DNA from: Parerythrobacter aestuarii
Lineage (GTDB): Bacteria; Pseudomonadota; Alphaproteobacteria; Sphingomonadales; Sphingomonadaceae
Assembly (NCBI RefSeq): GCF_030140925.1
Contig: NZ_JARBWD010000001.1
Span: 682,001 to 746,000 of the forward strand
Direction: 5' to 3'
Length of the DNA: 64,000 bases
A program made the position numbers and the translations under genes. Positions 39,220 to 50,000 of this stretch are shown here, one piece after another. The first letter of the stretch is position 1. Each line of letters starts with the position of its first letter. Below the pieces are notes generated by a model. That model was given only the letters and a program-made list of their open reading frames with translations, ran no database searches and was not told the DNA's origin.

Positions 39220-40758
39220 ATGAGTCAGGATAGGTTCGCTATGTTTGAGGGGATTCATCCCGAAAACTGGTCGACGAAGCAGCTGGTCTTCGTCCCTATC
39301 GTCGTACTCTCGCTCATTTTCGCCCTGACCGTCGGCGCCATGGTGGTGTTCGATGGCCTGGATTTCCTTCCCTGGCAGCTCCTCGCCGGTATCGGACTGG
39401 TGGCGTATGCCTGTGTCATCTGGGGGCTTGTCCGGTTTGGTATTGCAGGCGTGGACAAGATTGAAGTTCTAGCCAAGGTGGACACGCTGACCGGCATGCC
39501 CAATCGGCGCGCCTTGCATGCCGATATTGCTCGCGAAGCGCGCGACAACGAGGATGTGGCTGTCGCGCTGGTCGACCTTGATGGCTTCAAGCAGGTCAAC
39601 GATCACTATGGTCATGCGATCGGCGACATGCTGATCAAGCAAGCCGGCGCTATGATTGCTCAAACCTGCGGCAAGGATGCGCGCGCCTACCGTTTGGGAG
39701 GCGATGAGTTCGCGATCGTGGTGATCGGGACCATCGCCGGCAATGTGCTGGAAGGGCTCAGCCGGACGCTGGTGGAGCAGTTTCGTTCACCGATGGCCAT
39801 TGACGATCGCCGTATCGCCATCGGTGCAAGCGTCGGCCTCGCGCGCAGCAATGGTCGTGACGGCATTTCCAGTTCCGAACTGCTGCGCCGCGCCGATGTT
39901 GCCATGTTTGCATCCAAGCGCGGCGGCAAGATGCGCTGTACCTGGTATTCGGAGGAATTCGACCGCAACCGTGAAGCACGCCGCGATCTCGACAACGAGC
40001 TTCGGGCGGCGCTGGCGAATGAGGAATTCCGGCTCAACTACCAGCCGCTGGTCGATGCCAATTCCGGCCAGATCGTTGCTGTCGAATCGTTGATCCGCTG
40101 GGATCGGCCCGATGGCAAACCGATCGGGCCCAACATCTTTATCCCGGTGGCTGAAGAATCAGGCCTGATCAATGCAATCGGCCTGTGGGTGCTGCGCCGC
40201 GCCTGCACGGATGCGCGCGGATGGGACGATCTCAAGCTGTCGGTCAACATCTCTGCCGCCCAGCTGCGCAATCCGGAATTCCCGATCCATGTCGGCCAGG
40301 TGCTGGAGGAAACCGGTTTCCCGGCCGAGCGACTGGAACTCGAAGTGACAGAGACCTGTCTCGTGCTCGATCCGGTGGTTGTCGGTCGCAGTCTCGACCT
40401 GATCCGCCAGTTTGGTGTCAGCATTTCGCTGGACGATTTCGGCACCGGCTATGCTTCGATCGGTTTCCTGCGCCAGTTCCGCTTCGAAAAGCTCAAGCTC
40501 GACCGCTCGCTGGTGGTCGATGCACAGGGTGACGACAACAGCCGGGCGATGATGATTTCCAGCATTTCGCTGGCCCGCGCGATGGCGATGGGCGTGACGG
40601 CGGAAGGGGTCGAAACCGAGGCTCAGGCCGACCTGGTTCGCGCTGCCGGTGCCGACCAGATCCAGGGCTGGCTGTATTACCGGGCGATGCCGCCCGAGCA
40701 GATCGATCGTCTGCGTCACGAATTTGGGGATCAAAAGCGCGCCGTTACCGGTGCATAG
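39220..40758 (+). CDS. Membrane GGDEF-EAL protein (c-di-GMP turnover)
   Basis: Protein of 512 residues. Two membrane segments (about 22-44 and 52-70) enclose almost no periplasmic loop. A GGDEF domain (about 85-240) follows with an intact RLGGDEF motif, then an EAL domain (about 262-500). There the signature reads ESL in place of EAL, but the glutamate and the other metal/catalytic segments (NISAAQL, EVTET, DDFGTGYAS, KLDRSLV, EGVET) are kept, so phosphodiesterase activity is likely. Both making and breaking c-di-GMP may be possible. It is embedded between cheR and the receptor gene, which ties c-di-GMP to this chemosensory array. The gap before it has an inverted repeat GGTAAA/TTTACC (39,154-39,171). 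Confidence 0.87.
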   Translation: MSQDRFAMFEGIHPENWSTKQLVFVPIVVLSLIFALTVGAMVVFDGLDFLPWQLLAGIGLVAYACVIWGLVRFGIAGVDKIEVLAKVDTLTGMPNRRALHADIAREARDNEDVAVALVDLDGFKQVNDHYGHAIGDMLIKQAGAMIAQTCGKDARAYRLGGDEFAIVVIGTIAGNVLEGLSRTLVEQFRSPMAIDDRRIAIGASVGLARSNGRDGISSSELLRRADVAMFASKRGGKMRCTWYSEEFDRNREARRDLDNELRAALANEEFRLNYQPLVDANSGQIVAVESLIRWDRPDGKPIGPNIFIPVAEESGLINAIGLWVLRRACTDARGWDDLKLSVNISAAQLRNPEFPIHVGQVLEETGFPAERLELEVTETCLVLDPVVVGRSLDLIRQFGVSISLDDFGTGYASIGFLRQFRFEKLKLDRSLVVDAQGDDNSRAMMISSISLARAMAMGVTAEGVETEAQADLVRAAGADQIQGWLYYRAMPPEQIDRLRHEFGDQKRAVTGA

Positions 40759-40770
40759 GGAGTGTAGGAC

Positions 40771-42150
40771 ATGTCTGCCGTTGAAGACCTGACGAGGGAT
40801 TGGAGCCAAGAAAGCGGCTATCGCGAATCCGATTTTGCGGGCGCGAGTAGCGAGTTCGAGCGCAAGCGGACGCTGCTTGAGCGAGCCTATGGTTCTCTTT
40901 CGAGCGACCAGAAAATGGGCCTGACTTTCGTGCTGCCCATCGCGCTCATTAGCGCCCCGGCTGTAGTCGCCATTCTCGGTATGGGTGAAGGAGCAGCCGG
41001 ACTGTCGTGGTCGATTGGCGCGACTGCGCTCGTGTCGATTGCAGTTATGGTGGTCTTCGGATGGGTCATTTCACGCGAAATTCTCGGTGTGACCATCGGC
41101 CTGGCGGAATCGCTTCGGCGCGTGTCCGCTGGTGAAACCGGATTCGTTGTTCCATTCCGCAATCGGACTGATGTGTACGGAGAGATGGCCAACGCTATCG
41201 AAGTCCTGCGAGACAAAGCGCACAGCCTGGACGTGGTAACTGAAGAACAGCAGTCGATGAAGGCCGAAACCGGCAAGATTCGCGAGAACCAGATCAAGCA
41301 ATTGCTGGAGCTTGCCGACCACTTCGACCGCAATGTGGCGGACGTAGTCAGCGGGGTTGCTGCTGCGGCATCGCAGCTGCATTCGACCGCTTCGGACATG
41401 TCGCGCGCTGCAGAGCAGTCGACTACGCGCTCGGAAGAAGTTGGCAAGTCGATGGAAGAAGCTGCTGCCGGTGCTTCGGCCGCCGCCGCTGCTAGTGACG
41501 AATTCGCCATGTCGATTGGCGAAATCAGCCGCCAGGCTGCGGATTCTGCGGAGATGGCGCGCAAGGCCCGTGGCACTGCCGGTGAAGCCGACGAGACGAT
41601 CTCCGCGCTTGACCAGGCTGCCAGCCAGATCGGGCAGGTCGTCGAACTGATTTCGACCATTGCCAGCCGTACCAACTTGCTGGCGCTCAATGCTTCGATC
41701 GAAGCCGCCCGTGGCGGCGAAGCTGGTCGTGGCTTTGCCGTGGTCGCCTCCGAAGTGAAGGAACTGGCAAGCCAGACGACCCGCGCAACCGAAGATGTCG
41801 CGGCCCAGATCCAGGCGATCCAGGAATCGACCGGGGCCAGCGTCAAGGCACTGCGCACGGTAAGCACGGAGATCCAGCAGATCGAGTCGACCGCCATCGC
41901 CATCGCTTCTGCGGTCGACCAGCAGTCGGTCGCCGGGCAGGACCTCGCTCGCAGCATCGATCGCGCCGCTCGCAACAGTGAAAGTGTAGGTGAGCATGTC
42001 CGCGAAGTGCGCGAGAATTCGCTGCTTACCGGTTCTGCGGCCTCGCAGGTCCTCAATTCTGCGGGCGAACTTGAACAGCAGGCTTCGACCCTGCGTTCAC
42101 AGGTCGATGACTTCATGAAGAAGATTCGCGAAAGCGCGAAGGCAGGCTGA
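40771..42150 (+). CDS. Methyl-accepting chemotaxis protein lacking a periplasmic sensor domain
   Basis: Receptor of 459 residues. A cytoplasmic N-terminal tail (about 45 residues) precedes two membrane helices (about 50-72 and 79-100) with only a few residues between them. HAMP-like helices follow, then a long coiled coil whose hairpin tip reads [33 protein letters not shown]. With no ligand domain on either side it probably senses membrane state, energy or other proteins, or pairs with a partner. It ends the che gene group, 13 bases after the GGDEF-EAL gene. Confidence 0.85.
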   Translation: MSAVEDLTRDWSQESGYRESDFAGASSEFERKRTLLERAYGSLSSDQKMGLTFVLPIALISAPAVVAILGMGEGAAGLSWSIGATALVSIAVMVVFGWVISREILGVTIGLAESLRRVSAGETGFVVPFRNRTDVYGEMANAIEVLRDKAHSLDVVTEEQQSMKAETGKIRENQIKQLLELADHFDRNVADVVSGVAAAASQLHSTASDMSRAAEQSTTRSEEVGKSMEEAAAGASAAAAASDEFAMSIGEISRQAADSAEMARKARGTAGEADETISALDQAASQIGQVVELISTIASRTNLLALNASIEAARGGEAGRGFAVVASEVKELASQTTRATEDVAAQIQAIQESTGASVKALRTVSTEIQQIESTAIAIASAVDQQSVAGQDLARSIDRAARNSESVGEHVREVRENSLLTGSAASQVLNSAGELEQQASTLRSQVDDFMKKIRESAKAG

Positions 42151-42250
42151 CCGGGCGCTACGGCCCCTCGGCTACGTTGCGCAAGACAGGCTTTCCGGGC
42201 ATAGTGCGTTGCATTGAGCAACGGTTATGCTTCCGGGGAGTCTGAGCGCG

Positions 42251-42736
42251 ATGGTCGAATTCACTGTTAACGGAAAACCGGTTTCGGTCGAGGCCGATCC
42301 GGCGATGCCGATCCTGTGGGTCGTCCGCGAAAAACTCGGTATGACCGGGACAAAGTTCGGCTGCGGCATCGCCCAGTGCGGGGCGTGCACCGTGCATCTC
42401 GACGGCAAGCCGATCCGCAGTTGCTCGACCCCCGTCTCCGAGGCTGCGGGCAAGGCGCTCACAACTATCGAGGGCGTTGCCGGCCCTGAAGGTGAGTTGA
42501 GCAAGATCCAGCAAGCCTGGATCAGCGAGCAGGTTCCCCAGTGCGGGTACTGCCAATCAGGTCAGATCATGGCCGCAACCGCGTTGCTGCGAGACAATCC
42601 CAATCCGACGGACGCTGATATCGATGCAGCCATGAGCGGCAATATTTGCCGGTGCGGGACATACACCCGTATCCGCCGGGCGATCAAAGTCGCCGCCGGC
42701 CAACTCGAGCCTCGCAACGAGGAGGCTGAAGCATGA
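42251..42736 (+). CDS. 2Fe-2S subunit of a xanthine-dehydrogenase-family oxidoreductase (IorA-like)
   Basis: Protein of 161 residues with two [2Fe-2S] clusters: the ferredoxin-like set in [18 protein letters not shown] and the helical set in CGYCQSGQ and [12 protein letters not shown]. It carries electrons from the molybdenum site to the cytochrome. The ATG at 42,251 has GGGGAG upstream; an earlier in-frame ATG at 42,227 lacks a good site. It overlaps the large subunit by four bases. Confidence 0.88.
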   Translation: MVEFTVNGKPVSVEADPAMPILWVVREKLGMTGTKFGCGIAQCGACTVHLDGKPIRSCSTPVSEAAGKALTTIEGVAGPEGELSKIQQAWISEQVPQCGYCQSGQIMAATALLRDNPNPTDADIDAAMSGNICRCGTYTRIRRAIKVAAGQLEPRNEEAEA

Positions 42737-44985
42737 CCGACCAGACCGACATCAAGCAAGAGCGCAGCTCGCTCGCCAAGTGGTCGCGCCGGGGTTTCAT
42801 CGGCGCGGGCGTGCTCGCGGGCGGCGGGCTGCTGATTGGTATTGCCGTGCGTCCTGGCAATCCGGTCGGCAAGCTCGGCCCCATCGTGGCGGGCGGCGAA
42901 GGCGAGCAGCTGGTCAACAGTTGGGTCAAGATCGACGCCAACAACATGGTCACGGCGATCGTGCCGCATTGCGAGATGGGCCAGGGTGCGCATTCCGTAC
43001 TCGGGCAGATGCTGGCCGACGAGCTCGATGCCGACTGGTCGAAAGTCAGCGTCATGCAGGCGCCAGCGGACGGCAACTATGTCGTAACGGACACAGCGCG
43101 GATGTTCGTCGCACCTTTCACCATGAACGCCGCAGACTGGATCGAGCCGACATGGAACGGCATGTTCACTCAGATTGCCCGTTTGGCGGACGCGATGATC
43201 ACCGGTGGCAGTTCCTCGATCCGCACCACGGGGCAGCACCAGATGCGGATTGCCGGGGCAGCTGCGCGCCAGATGCTGGTCGGTGCAGCAGCGCATGCAT
43301 GGGGCGTTGCTCCGGGCGAGATTACCACCCGGGACAGCATGCTGTTCCATGAAGCCTCAGGCAAGTCCGCGCTCTATGCTGAATTCGCTTCGGCAGCGGC
43401 GGACCAGCCGATGCCACAGACGCCTAGGCTGAAAGACATCGGTGAATACCGCCTGATGGGCAAGAGCAAGGCCCGTACCGATATTCCGTCCAAGGTTGAT
43501 GGCACGGCAAAATTCGGGATCGATGCGGAGGGGCCGACCGACACGCTGGCTTATGCTGCCGTGGTACGTCCGCCAATACCGGGTCAGACCGTCGCATCGA
43601 TGAACGCCGAGCAGGCCAAGGCGATGCCGGGCGTGCTGCAGATCCTCAACATGGGCGACCACGTGGCTGTCGTCGCCGACAGCTATTGGCAGGCGCAGCA
43701 GGCGGTGGGCACAGTCCAGCTCGAATGGAACGCACCGGATAGCGCCATAAAGACCATGGACGACCAGTACGCAGCCTTTGCGGCAGCGATCGACGAAGCC
43801 GGCGAAAGCGGTGGCGAGGAAGCGGCGGGGAAAGGCGATGCGGCCGGAGCGCTTGCAAGCGCTGCAAAGAGAGTCGAGGCGGAGTACAAGGTCCCCTTCC
43901 TTGCCCATGCTCCGATGGAGCCGATCAACTGCACAGCGTGGGTCCATGACGGCAAATGCGAGATATGGACCAGCACGCAGGTGCCGCTGATGGCGCGCAG
44001 CGAAGCGGCAGCCGCCATCGGCATGGATGCTGGTGACATTACCATCCATCACCCCATGCTGGGCGGGGCCTTCGGGCGGCGGCTTGTCAGCGAATATGTC
44101 GCCATGTCGGCGCGCGTGGCCAAGGCTGCCGGCTATCCGGTCAAGATGATCTGGAGCCGCGAGGAAGACACGCAAAAATCGATGTATCGTCCTGCGGACA
44201 TGATCCGCATCAAAGGCGGGCTTGACGACAGCGGCAGGCTGGTGAGCTATGACAGTGTCTTCACCCAGCGTAACGATCCGGCGGAAGCCAGCGTGCCGGC
44301 AGGATACTCCATCCCCAACCTAAAGGTCCGGGTAGCCGAAGCGCCGCTGCATTTGCCGTTCCAGGCCTGGCGCTCGGTGGACCATTCGCAGCATGGCTTC
44401 TTTACCGAAAGTTTCATCGATGAAGCGGCATACGCAGCCGGGGCCGACCCGCTGGATTACCGTCTCACCATGCTAAGCGACGCACCGCGCCACAAAGCGG
44501 TGCTTGAGAAGCTGCGAGAAGTCAGCGGCTGGGATACACCTGCGGGCGAAGGCAAGGGCCGGGGTGTAGCCATGGTCGAAAGCTTTGGCACCATCGTCGC
44601 TGAAGCTATCGAAGTCGATATGTCGGACGGGAAGCCGCGTGCGACCAAGGTGTGGGCAGTGGCCGATCCCGGCTACACCATGAACCCGGACGGTTTCCGT
44701 AACCAGATCGAAGGGGGTATTGTTTTTGCCCTGACCGCTGCGCTCTACGGCGAGCTCGAGCTGGAAGACGGGAAAGTCAGGCAAAGCAACTTCCATGACT
44801 ACAAAATGCTGCGCATGAACGAATGCCCGGATATCGAAGTGACGCTGATCAACAGCGGTCCGGTCCCCGTTGGCGGCGCCGGCGAGCCGGGTGTCCCACC
44901 TGCGGCACCGGCTTTCACCAACGCCATCTTTGCGGCCACTGGCAAGCGCATCCGCGACTTGCCCGTTGCCAAGCAGTTTGCCTGA
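42733..44985 (+). CDS. Molybdopterin-binding large subunit, Tat-exported (IorB-like aldehyde/N-heterocycle oxidoreductase)
   Basis: Molybdenum hydroxylase of 750 residues. A twin-arginine signal ([16 protein letters not shown]) sends it to the periplasm. The two molybdopterin-binding regions contain [35 protein letters not shown] and, near the C-terminus, [15 protein letters not shown], whose Glu is the catalytic base of the family. Relatives oxidise isoquinoline, nicotinate or aldehydes. The adjacent cytochrome points to respiratory electron transfer rather than NAD. Given the neighbourhood, an aromatic aldehyde is a reasonable but untested substrate. Confidence 0.85.
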   Translation: MTDQTDIKQERSSLAKWSRRGFIGAGVLAGGGLLIGIAVRPGNPVGKLGPIVAGGEGEQLVNSWVKIDANNMVTAIVPHCEMGQGAHSVLGQMLADELDADWSKVSVMQAPADGNYVVTDTARMFVAPFTMNAADWIEPTWNGMFTQIARLADAMITGGSSSIRTTGQHQMRIAGAAARQMLVGAAAHAWGVAPGEITTRDSMLFHEASGKSALYAEFASAAADQPMPQTPRLKDIGEYRLMGKSKARTDIPSKVDGTAKFGIDAEGPTDTLAYAAVVRPPIPGQTVASMNAEQAKAMPGVLQILNMGDHVAVVADSYWQAQQAVGTVQLEWNAPDSAIKTMDDQYAAFAAAIDEAGESGGEEAAGKGDAAGALASAAKRVEAEYKVPFLAHAPMEPINCTAWVHDGKCEIWTSTQVPLMARSEAAAAIGMDAGDITIHHPMLGGAFGRRLVSEYVAMSARVAKAAGYPVKMIWSREEDTQKSMYRPADMIRIKGGLDDSGRLVSYDSVFTQRNDPAEASVPAGYSIPNLKVRVAEAPLHLPFQAWRSVDHSQHGFFTESFIDEAAYAAGADPLDYRLTMLSDAPRHKAVLEKLREVSGWDTPAGEGKGRGVAMVESFGTIVAEAIEVDMSDGKPRATKVWAVADPGYTMNPDGFRNQIEGGIVFALTAALYGELELEDGKVRQSNFHDYKMLRMNECPDIEVTLINSGPVPVGGAGEPGVPPAAPAFTNAIFAATGKRIRDLPVAKQFA

Positions 44986-44998
44986 CGGAGTAAGCGAT

Positions 44999-45460
44999 AT
45001 GACCTTGCGTTTTGCCGGCCCGCTGGCAGCGGCCCTGTCTCTTGCGGCCTGTGGTTCGAGCGAGCAGCCGCCGATCGAGCAGATAGTCGTACGCGAACCG
45101 GGCGAGGCTGTTCCAGCATCCGGTGCGGTGGACGAGGCAAGCGGTGCAGTTGATCTCGTTGCAGCGGGCAAGGCCGCCTACGCTGCCTGCGCCAGCTGCC
45201 ATACGGTCGAAGCAGGCGCCGCTTCGGGCATCGGCCCCAACCTTCATGGCCTGGTCGGTCGCCCGGCAGGTGCACTTGAAGGCTTCGCCTATTCCGCGGC
45301 GATGAAGAGCGCCGGGATCACCTGGACCAGCGAAGAGCTTGACAGTTTTCTGGCCGACCCCGCAGCCAGGGTCCCGGGCACGACGATGATGGCCGGTGGC
45401 GTAAGTGATGCAGAACGCCGCGCCGCGATCGTGGCGTACCTCGCCAGCCTGTCGCAATAG
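44999..45460 (+). CDS. c-type cytochrome lipoprotein
   Basis: Protein of 153 residues. The lipobox LAAC at about residue 18 suggests a membrane-anchored periplasmic lipoprotein. A single heme site CASCH (about residue 60) and the class I distal methionine in GTTMMAGGV follow, with GIGPNLHGLVGRPAG between, as in mitochondrial-type cytochrome c. It probably takes electrons from the 2Fe-2S subunit. It starts 13 bases after the large subunit stop with GGAG before the ATG. Confidence 0.87.
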   Translation: MTLRFAGPLAAALSLAACGSSEQPPIEQIVVREPGEAVPASGAVDEASGAVDLVAAGKAAYAACASCHTVEAGAASGIGPNLHGLVGRPAGALEGFAYSAAMKSAGITWTSEELDSFLADPAARVPGTTMMAGGVSDAERRAAIVAYLASLSQ

Positions 45461-45483
45461 GGCGAGGGCGGCACTGCCGGACC

Positions 45484-46407
45484 GTGGACGAGGCCCGCGT
45501 CTTTGCATTCCTCGCTGACAAGCAGGCACAGGGACATGCCTGCGCACTGGTGACCGTGTTGTCGGTTGAAGGGTCTTCGATGCGCAATCCCGGGACGCAC
45601 ATGGGCGTGTGTGAAGATGGTAGCTTCAGCGGGTCACTGTCGGGCGGATGTATCGAGAATGCCGTAGTGGGCGAGGCGCTGGCGGCGCTGGGTGAGGGAG
45701 CGCCACGTGAAGTGCGGTTCGGTGCAGGATCGCCGTATCTCGATATCAAGCTGCCCTGTGGCGGCGCGCTCGACATCCATTGCCAGCCCTTGGCCGGCAC
45801 CGCCGTCGTCAATTCGGTTCTCGCCGCAATCGAAAGGCGCAAGCCCTATACCATTGCTGTCGAAGTGGATGGCATCCGAGTGATCGATGGCTGGCAACCG
45901 AGCGACCGTCAGTTCGGCCATTGGCCGCAGCTGAGGCTGGAGATTGTCGGTCACGGCGCGGGCGTCGAGGCTGTGGCAAGGCTGGCGCGGGCGATGCAAG
46001 TGGAAAGTCATGTGCTGACGCCTGACGTGCGCATGCTCGAGTCGCTTCGGGAGCAAGCGATCCGCGCCACGCGGATTGATCGCACCAGCGACACGCATTT
46101 GCTCGTCGGTGATCCTTGGACTGCCTTTGTCTTTCTCTTTCATGACCATGACTGGGAAGTGCAGCTTATGGCACGGGCGCTGGACTTGCCGCATTTCTAC
46201 CTTGGGGCCATGGGCAGCCGGAAAGCCCACGCGACGCGCTGCTCGGCGTTGGAAGCGGCCGGAGTGCGGCCTGAGGCAATCGCCTCCATCAATGCCCCAA
46301 TTGGCCTGTTTCACTCGTCGCGCGATCCGGAAACGCTGGCTTTATCAGCGCTTGGTGAAATCGTCAGAGCCTACCAGCAGGCTGATTCCGAGGTGGTGCT
46401 TGGCTAG
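45484..46407 (+). CDS. xdhC: XdhC/CoxI-family molybdoenzyme maturation protein
   Basis: Protein of 307 residues that binds and sulfurates the molybdenum cofactor before insertion into the large subunit. It has the N-terminal XdhC/CoxI region (LVTVLSVEGSSMRNPGTHMGVCEDGSFSGSLSGGCIE) and the C-terminal Rossmann-type domain (LRLEIVGHGAGVEAVARLA and FYLGAMGSRKAHATRCSAL). The start is GTG at 45,484. The final codons overlap the next gene by eight bases. Confidence 0.88.
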   Translation: MDEARVFAFLADKQAQGHACALVTVLSVEGSSMRNPGTHMGVCEDGSFSGSLSGGCIENAVVGEALAALGEGAPREVRFGAGSPYLDIKLPCGGALDIHCQPLAGTAVVNSVLAAIERRKPYTIAVEVDGIRVIDGWQPSDRQFGHWPQLRLEIVGHGAGVEAVARLARAMQVESHVLTPDVRMLESLREQAIRATRIDRTSDTHLLVGDPWTAFVFLFHDHDWEVQLMARALDLPHFYLGAMGSRKAHATRCSALEAAGVRPEAIASINAPIGLFHSSRDPETLALSALGEIVRAYQQADSEVVLG

Positions 46408-46975
46408 CGCGGTCCAACTGGGTGTGGCGGTACTCGCTGCAGGCCAATCGCGCCGCTTTGGCCAAACGGACAAGCTGGCGGCGTCGTTCCGCGGCAGGCC
46501 CCTTGGGTTGCACGTTACCGATACGCTATCGACGCTTCCTGGCGCACATCGCTGGGTCATTGTTGCGAATCTCGAACACGCCTGCTCTTCCGGATGGCAG
46601 GAGGCAGGGTTCACGCCCGTCCTCAACCCCTCATCGGAGCGCGGGATGGGAAGCTCACTCGCCTGCGCCGCCCAAATGGCCATGCAGGCAGGGGTGGACG
46701 CGCTGCTGGTAGCCTTGGCCGACATGCCCTTGGTGCCGTTATGCCACTTCGAGAACCTGCGGGAACGGGCAGACAGTTACAGCCTGCGCGCATCGCACAA
46801 CGGGATTTCGCCGACCCCACCCGCGCTGTTCGGTAAGGACCATTTCGACCGCTTGGCCTCGGCAGACGGTGACGAAGGCGCACGCAAGCTGATCCGGCGG
46901 GCTGATTTCATCGACTGCCCGGCCCGCTTGCTGGTCGATATCGACGATCCTGAGACACTCGCCAGCCTCTCCTGA
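46400..46975 (+). CDS. MocA-like molybdenum cofactor nucleotidyltransferase
   Basis: Nucleotidyltransferase of about 191 residues with LAAGQSRRFGQTDKLA (NTP-binding) near the N-terminus, NPSSERGMGSSLACAAQMA and LVALADMPLVP (metal-binding Asp). It would attach CMP to molybdopterin for the hydroxylase. No ATG is available before the NTP loop; TTG at 46,400, within the xdhC end, is the best start, with uncertainty of a few codons. Confidence 0.8.
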   Translation: MASAVQLGVAVLAAGQSRRFGQTDKLAASFRGRPLGLHVTDTLSTLPGAHRWVIVANLEHACSSGWQEAGFTPVLNPSSERGMGSSLACAAQMAMQAGVDALLVALADMPLVPLCHFENLRERADSYSLRASHNGISPTPPALFGKDHFDRLASADGDEGARKLIRRADFIDCPARLLVDIDDPETLASLS

Positions 46976-47073
46976 CGGCAAGCACCTGTCGTTCGTCGAA
47001 CGCGGCATTGGCTTTTCGCTGTGGCGGTGCCTAGAACCGGTGCCAACACCAGATGCAATTGGGGGATTGTCCG

Positions 47074-50000
47074 ATGAAAACTCTTCACGCCCTGCTCGCG
47101 ACCAGCGCGCTCATCCTGATGCCGGTCGCGGCCCAGGCCCAGGATACGGAGGCCCCTGCCGAGGAGGCCAAGAAAGACGAGAAATGGGATGTCAATGCGC
47201 CCAAGGGCGCGACCATCACGCAGGTCCCGATCAAGACCGACGAAGGTACCTGGATGGACGTGGACGTCTCGCCTGACGGGCAGACGATCGCGTTTTCGCT
47301 GCTGGGCGACATCTACACCATGCCGATCGCTGGGGGTGTGCCGACGCGGATCGCCGAAGGACTGGCGTGGGAGGTGCATCCGCGCTTTTCTCCCGATGGC
47401 CGCCGCATAGCGTTCACCTCGGATCGGGCAGGCGGTGACAACATCTGGATCATGAACGCCGATGGCTCGGACATGAAGCAGCTGACCAAGGAAGACTTCA
47501 GGCTGCTCAACCAGCCGACCTGGTCGCCCGACGGCGAATATATCGCTGCCAAGAAGCATTTCACTACCGGGAGGTCGCTCGGGACCGGCGAGATCTGGCT
47601 TTACCATGTGACCGGCGGCGGCGGGGTCAAGCTGGTCGAACGGCCGAACGAGACGCACCAGAAGGAGCTGGGCGAGCCGATCTATTCGCCCGCTGGCGAC
47701 GCTATCTATTTCACACGCAACGACACCGGCGGCCCGATCTTCCAATATGCGCAGGATTCCAACGCCGGGATCTTCGTGATCGAGAAATACGACCTGGACA
47801 GCGGCGAGCGCTCGACGGTGGTCGATGGCTATGGCGGGGCAGTCCGCCCGACGCCTTCGCCCGATGGCAGCGCCATTGCTTTCGTCCGTCGCGACAAGGA
47901 CGATTCGCAGCTGTGGGTGAAGCACTTCGCCAGCGGCAAGGAAACCTTGGTCTACGGCGATCTCGATCGCGATGTACAGGAAACCTGGGCGGTTACCGGG
48001 GTCTATCCCAACATGGACTGGACACCGGACAGCCGCAGCATCGTGTTCTGGGCCGGCGGCAAGCTCAATCGCGTCAATCGCGACGGGTCGGGCGCGGCGG
48101 TGATCCCCTTCGCCATCGACGATACCCGCGGAGTGGCGGATGCACCGCATCCGGTGATCGATGTCGCGCCTGACAACTTCACCACTAGCATTCCCAAATA
48201 TGCAACGGTTTCGCCGAATGGCCGCACCGTGGTCTACGAGACGTTGGGCAAGCTCTACGTCAAGAATGCCAACGGCGGTTCGCCACGTCGCCTGACTTCC
48301 GGAAGTGGTGTCGAAGCGTGGCCGGCCTTCAGCCGCGATGGCAATTCGATCGCGTTCGTGCGTTGGACCGATGACGGGCTGGGCAAGATCATTGTCAGCA
48401 ATGCCAGCGGCGGCGGCGAGCGGGTCGTGACGAACCAGCCGGGCCACTACGCCAGTCCGCGCTTCTCGCCCGATGGCCGCACGATCGCATTTGAGAAACG
48501 CGGCGGTGGTTACCTGACTTCGCCGGAATATTCCGAAGCGCAGGGGATCTATCGGGTTTCTGCTAACGGCGGCACGCCGGAGCTCATTTCCAAAAGTGGC
48601 AGTGCGCCGCAATTCGGCGCTGACAGCGACCGCGTGTTCATGGTCGAAGGGGGTGGTGGCGGGCTGTCGCTGGTATCGACAGACCTCAATGGAGAAGCCA
48701 AGCGGACCCATGCCAAGGGTGAACTCGCCAACGAATTCCATGTCTCGCCCGACGGCAAGCTGATCGCCTTCCGCCAGAACTACGAAGTCTTCGCAGTACC
48801 GATGATGCCGGGTGGCTCGACCATCAATGTCGGCGAGAAGGGCAGCGCACTGCCGATCACCAAGGTCAGCTCCGAAGGAGCGGACTACATTGGCTGGGCA
48901 GGCGATACGCTGACCTGGACTATGGGGCCGACGCTCTATCGGACTTCCACCGGCAGCTTCTTCGGAAGCGCTCCGGGTGACAAGGGCACCTATGAAGCGC
49001 CGAGCAGCGGCGTCTCGTTGGCGATGACCCAGCGGGTCGCCAAGCCGAGTGGCACCGTCGCGCTCACCGGGGCCAAGATCCTGACCATGGCCGGCGATGG
49101 CGCAGGTGCAATCGACAATGGCGTGATCGTGATCGAAGGCGATCGGATTGTCGCGGTCGGAACAGCAGGCGATGTCGCGGTGCCCTCGGGCGCAATGGTG
49201 ATCGATGCCAGCGGCAAGACCATCATGCCCGGCCTGGTCGATGCTCACGCACATGGACCCTATGGCACCGGAGACCTGGTACCGGAGCAGAGCTGGTCGC
49301 TGATCCAGCAACTCGCCATGGGCACCACCACGATGCATGACCCTTCGTCGCAGGCGAGCCAGGTCTTCGCTGCCTCCGAGCGCCAGCGGGCCGGCATGCT
49401 GCTGGCGCCTCGCCTGTTCTCAACTGGCGAGATCATCTACGGTGCCAAGGCCGCCGGGGTTTACGCCCGCATCGACAGCTATGAAGATGCGCTGGCGCAT
49501 GTGCGCCGGATCAAGGTGCAGGGCGGTATTTCGGTCAAGAACTACAACCAGCCGCGCCGCGAACAGCGGCAGATGGTCGTCAGGGCCGCAGCCGAGGAAG
49601 GCATGCTGGTGGTTGCCGAAGGCGGTTCTCTGTTCGGGATGGACATGAACCTGGTCGCCGATGGCAACTCGACGGTCGAGCACAATGTCCCGGGCGAATT
49701 CTTTTACGAAGACGTGCTGCAGTTCTTCGGCCAGAGCCAGAGCAATTATACGCCGACCCTGGTGGTGACCTACGGCGGTTTGGCTGGCGATCCCTATTGG
49801 CGGCAGGCGACCGACGTGTTCGACAACCCGCTGCTGGTGCACACCCCGCCCAAGATGCTGCTGGCAGACACCGCCCGGCGGACCAAGGCGCCCGAATGGG
49901 CCTTTGTCGATGATGATGCCGCACGGGAGGCCAAAAAGCTCGCCGATCGTGGAGTCAAAGTCAGCATCGGTGCGCATGGCCAGCAAGCCGGTATCGCGGC

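Noticed and set aside
40060..40110. Loss of phosphodiesterase activity because the EAL motif reads ESL
   Set aside because: The metal-binding glutamate and all other catalytic segments (EVTET, DDFGTG, KLDRS, EGVET) are intact; Ser for Ala alone is not good evidence of inactivity.
46777..49338. An 853-codon antisense frame over the propeller amidohydrolase
   Set aside because: The translation is rich in His, Arg, Asp and Val without a fold pattern, while the opposite strand has SPDG repeats and a catalytic domain.
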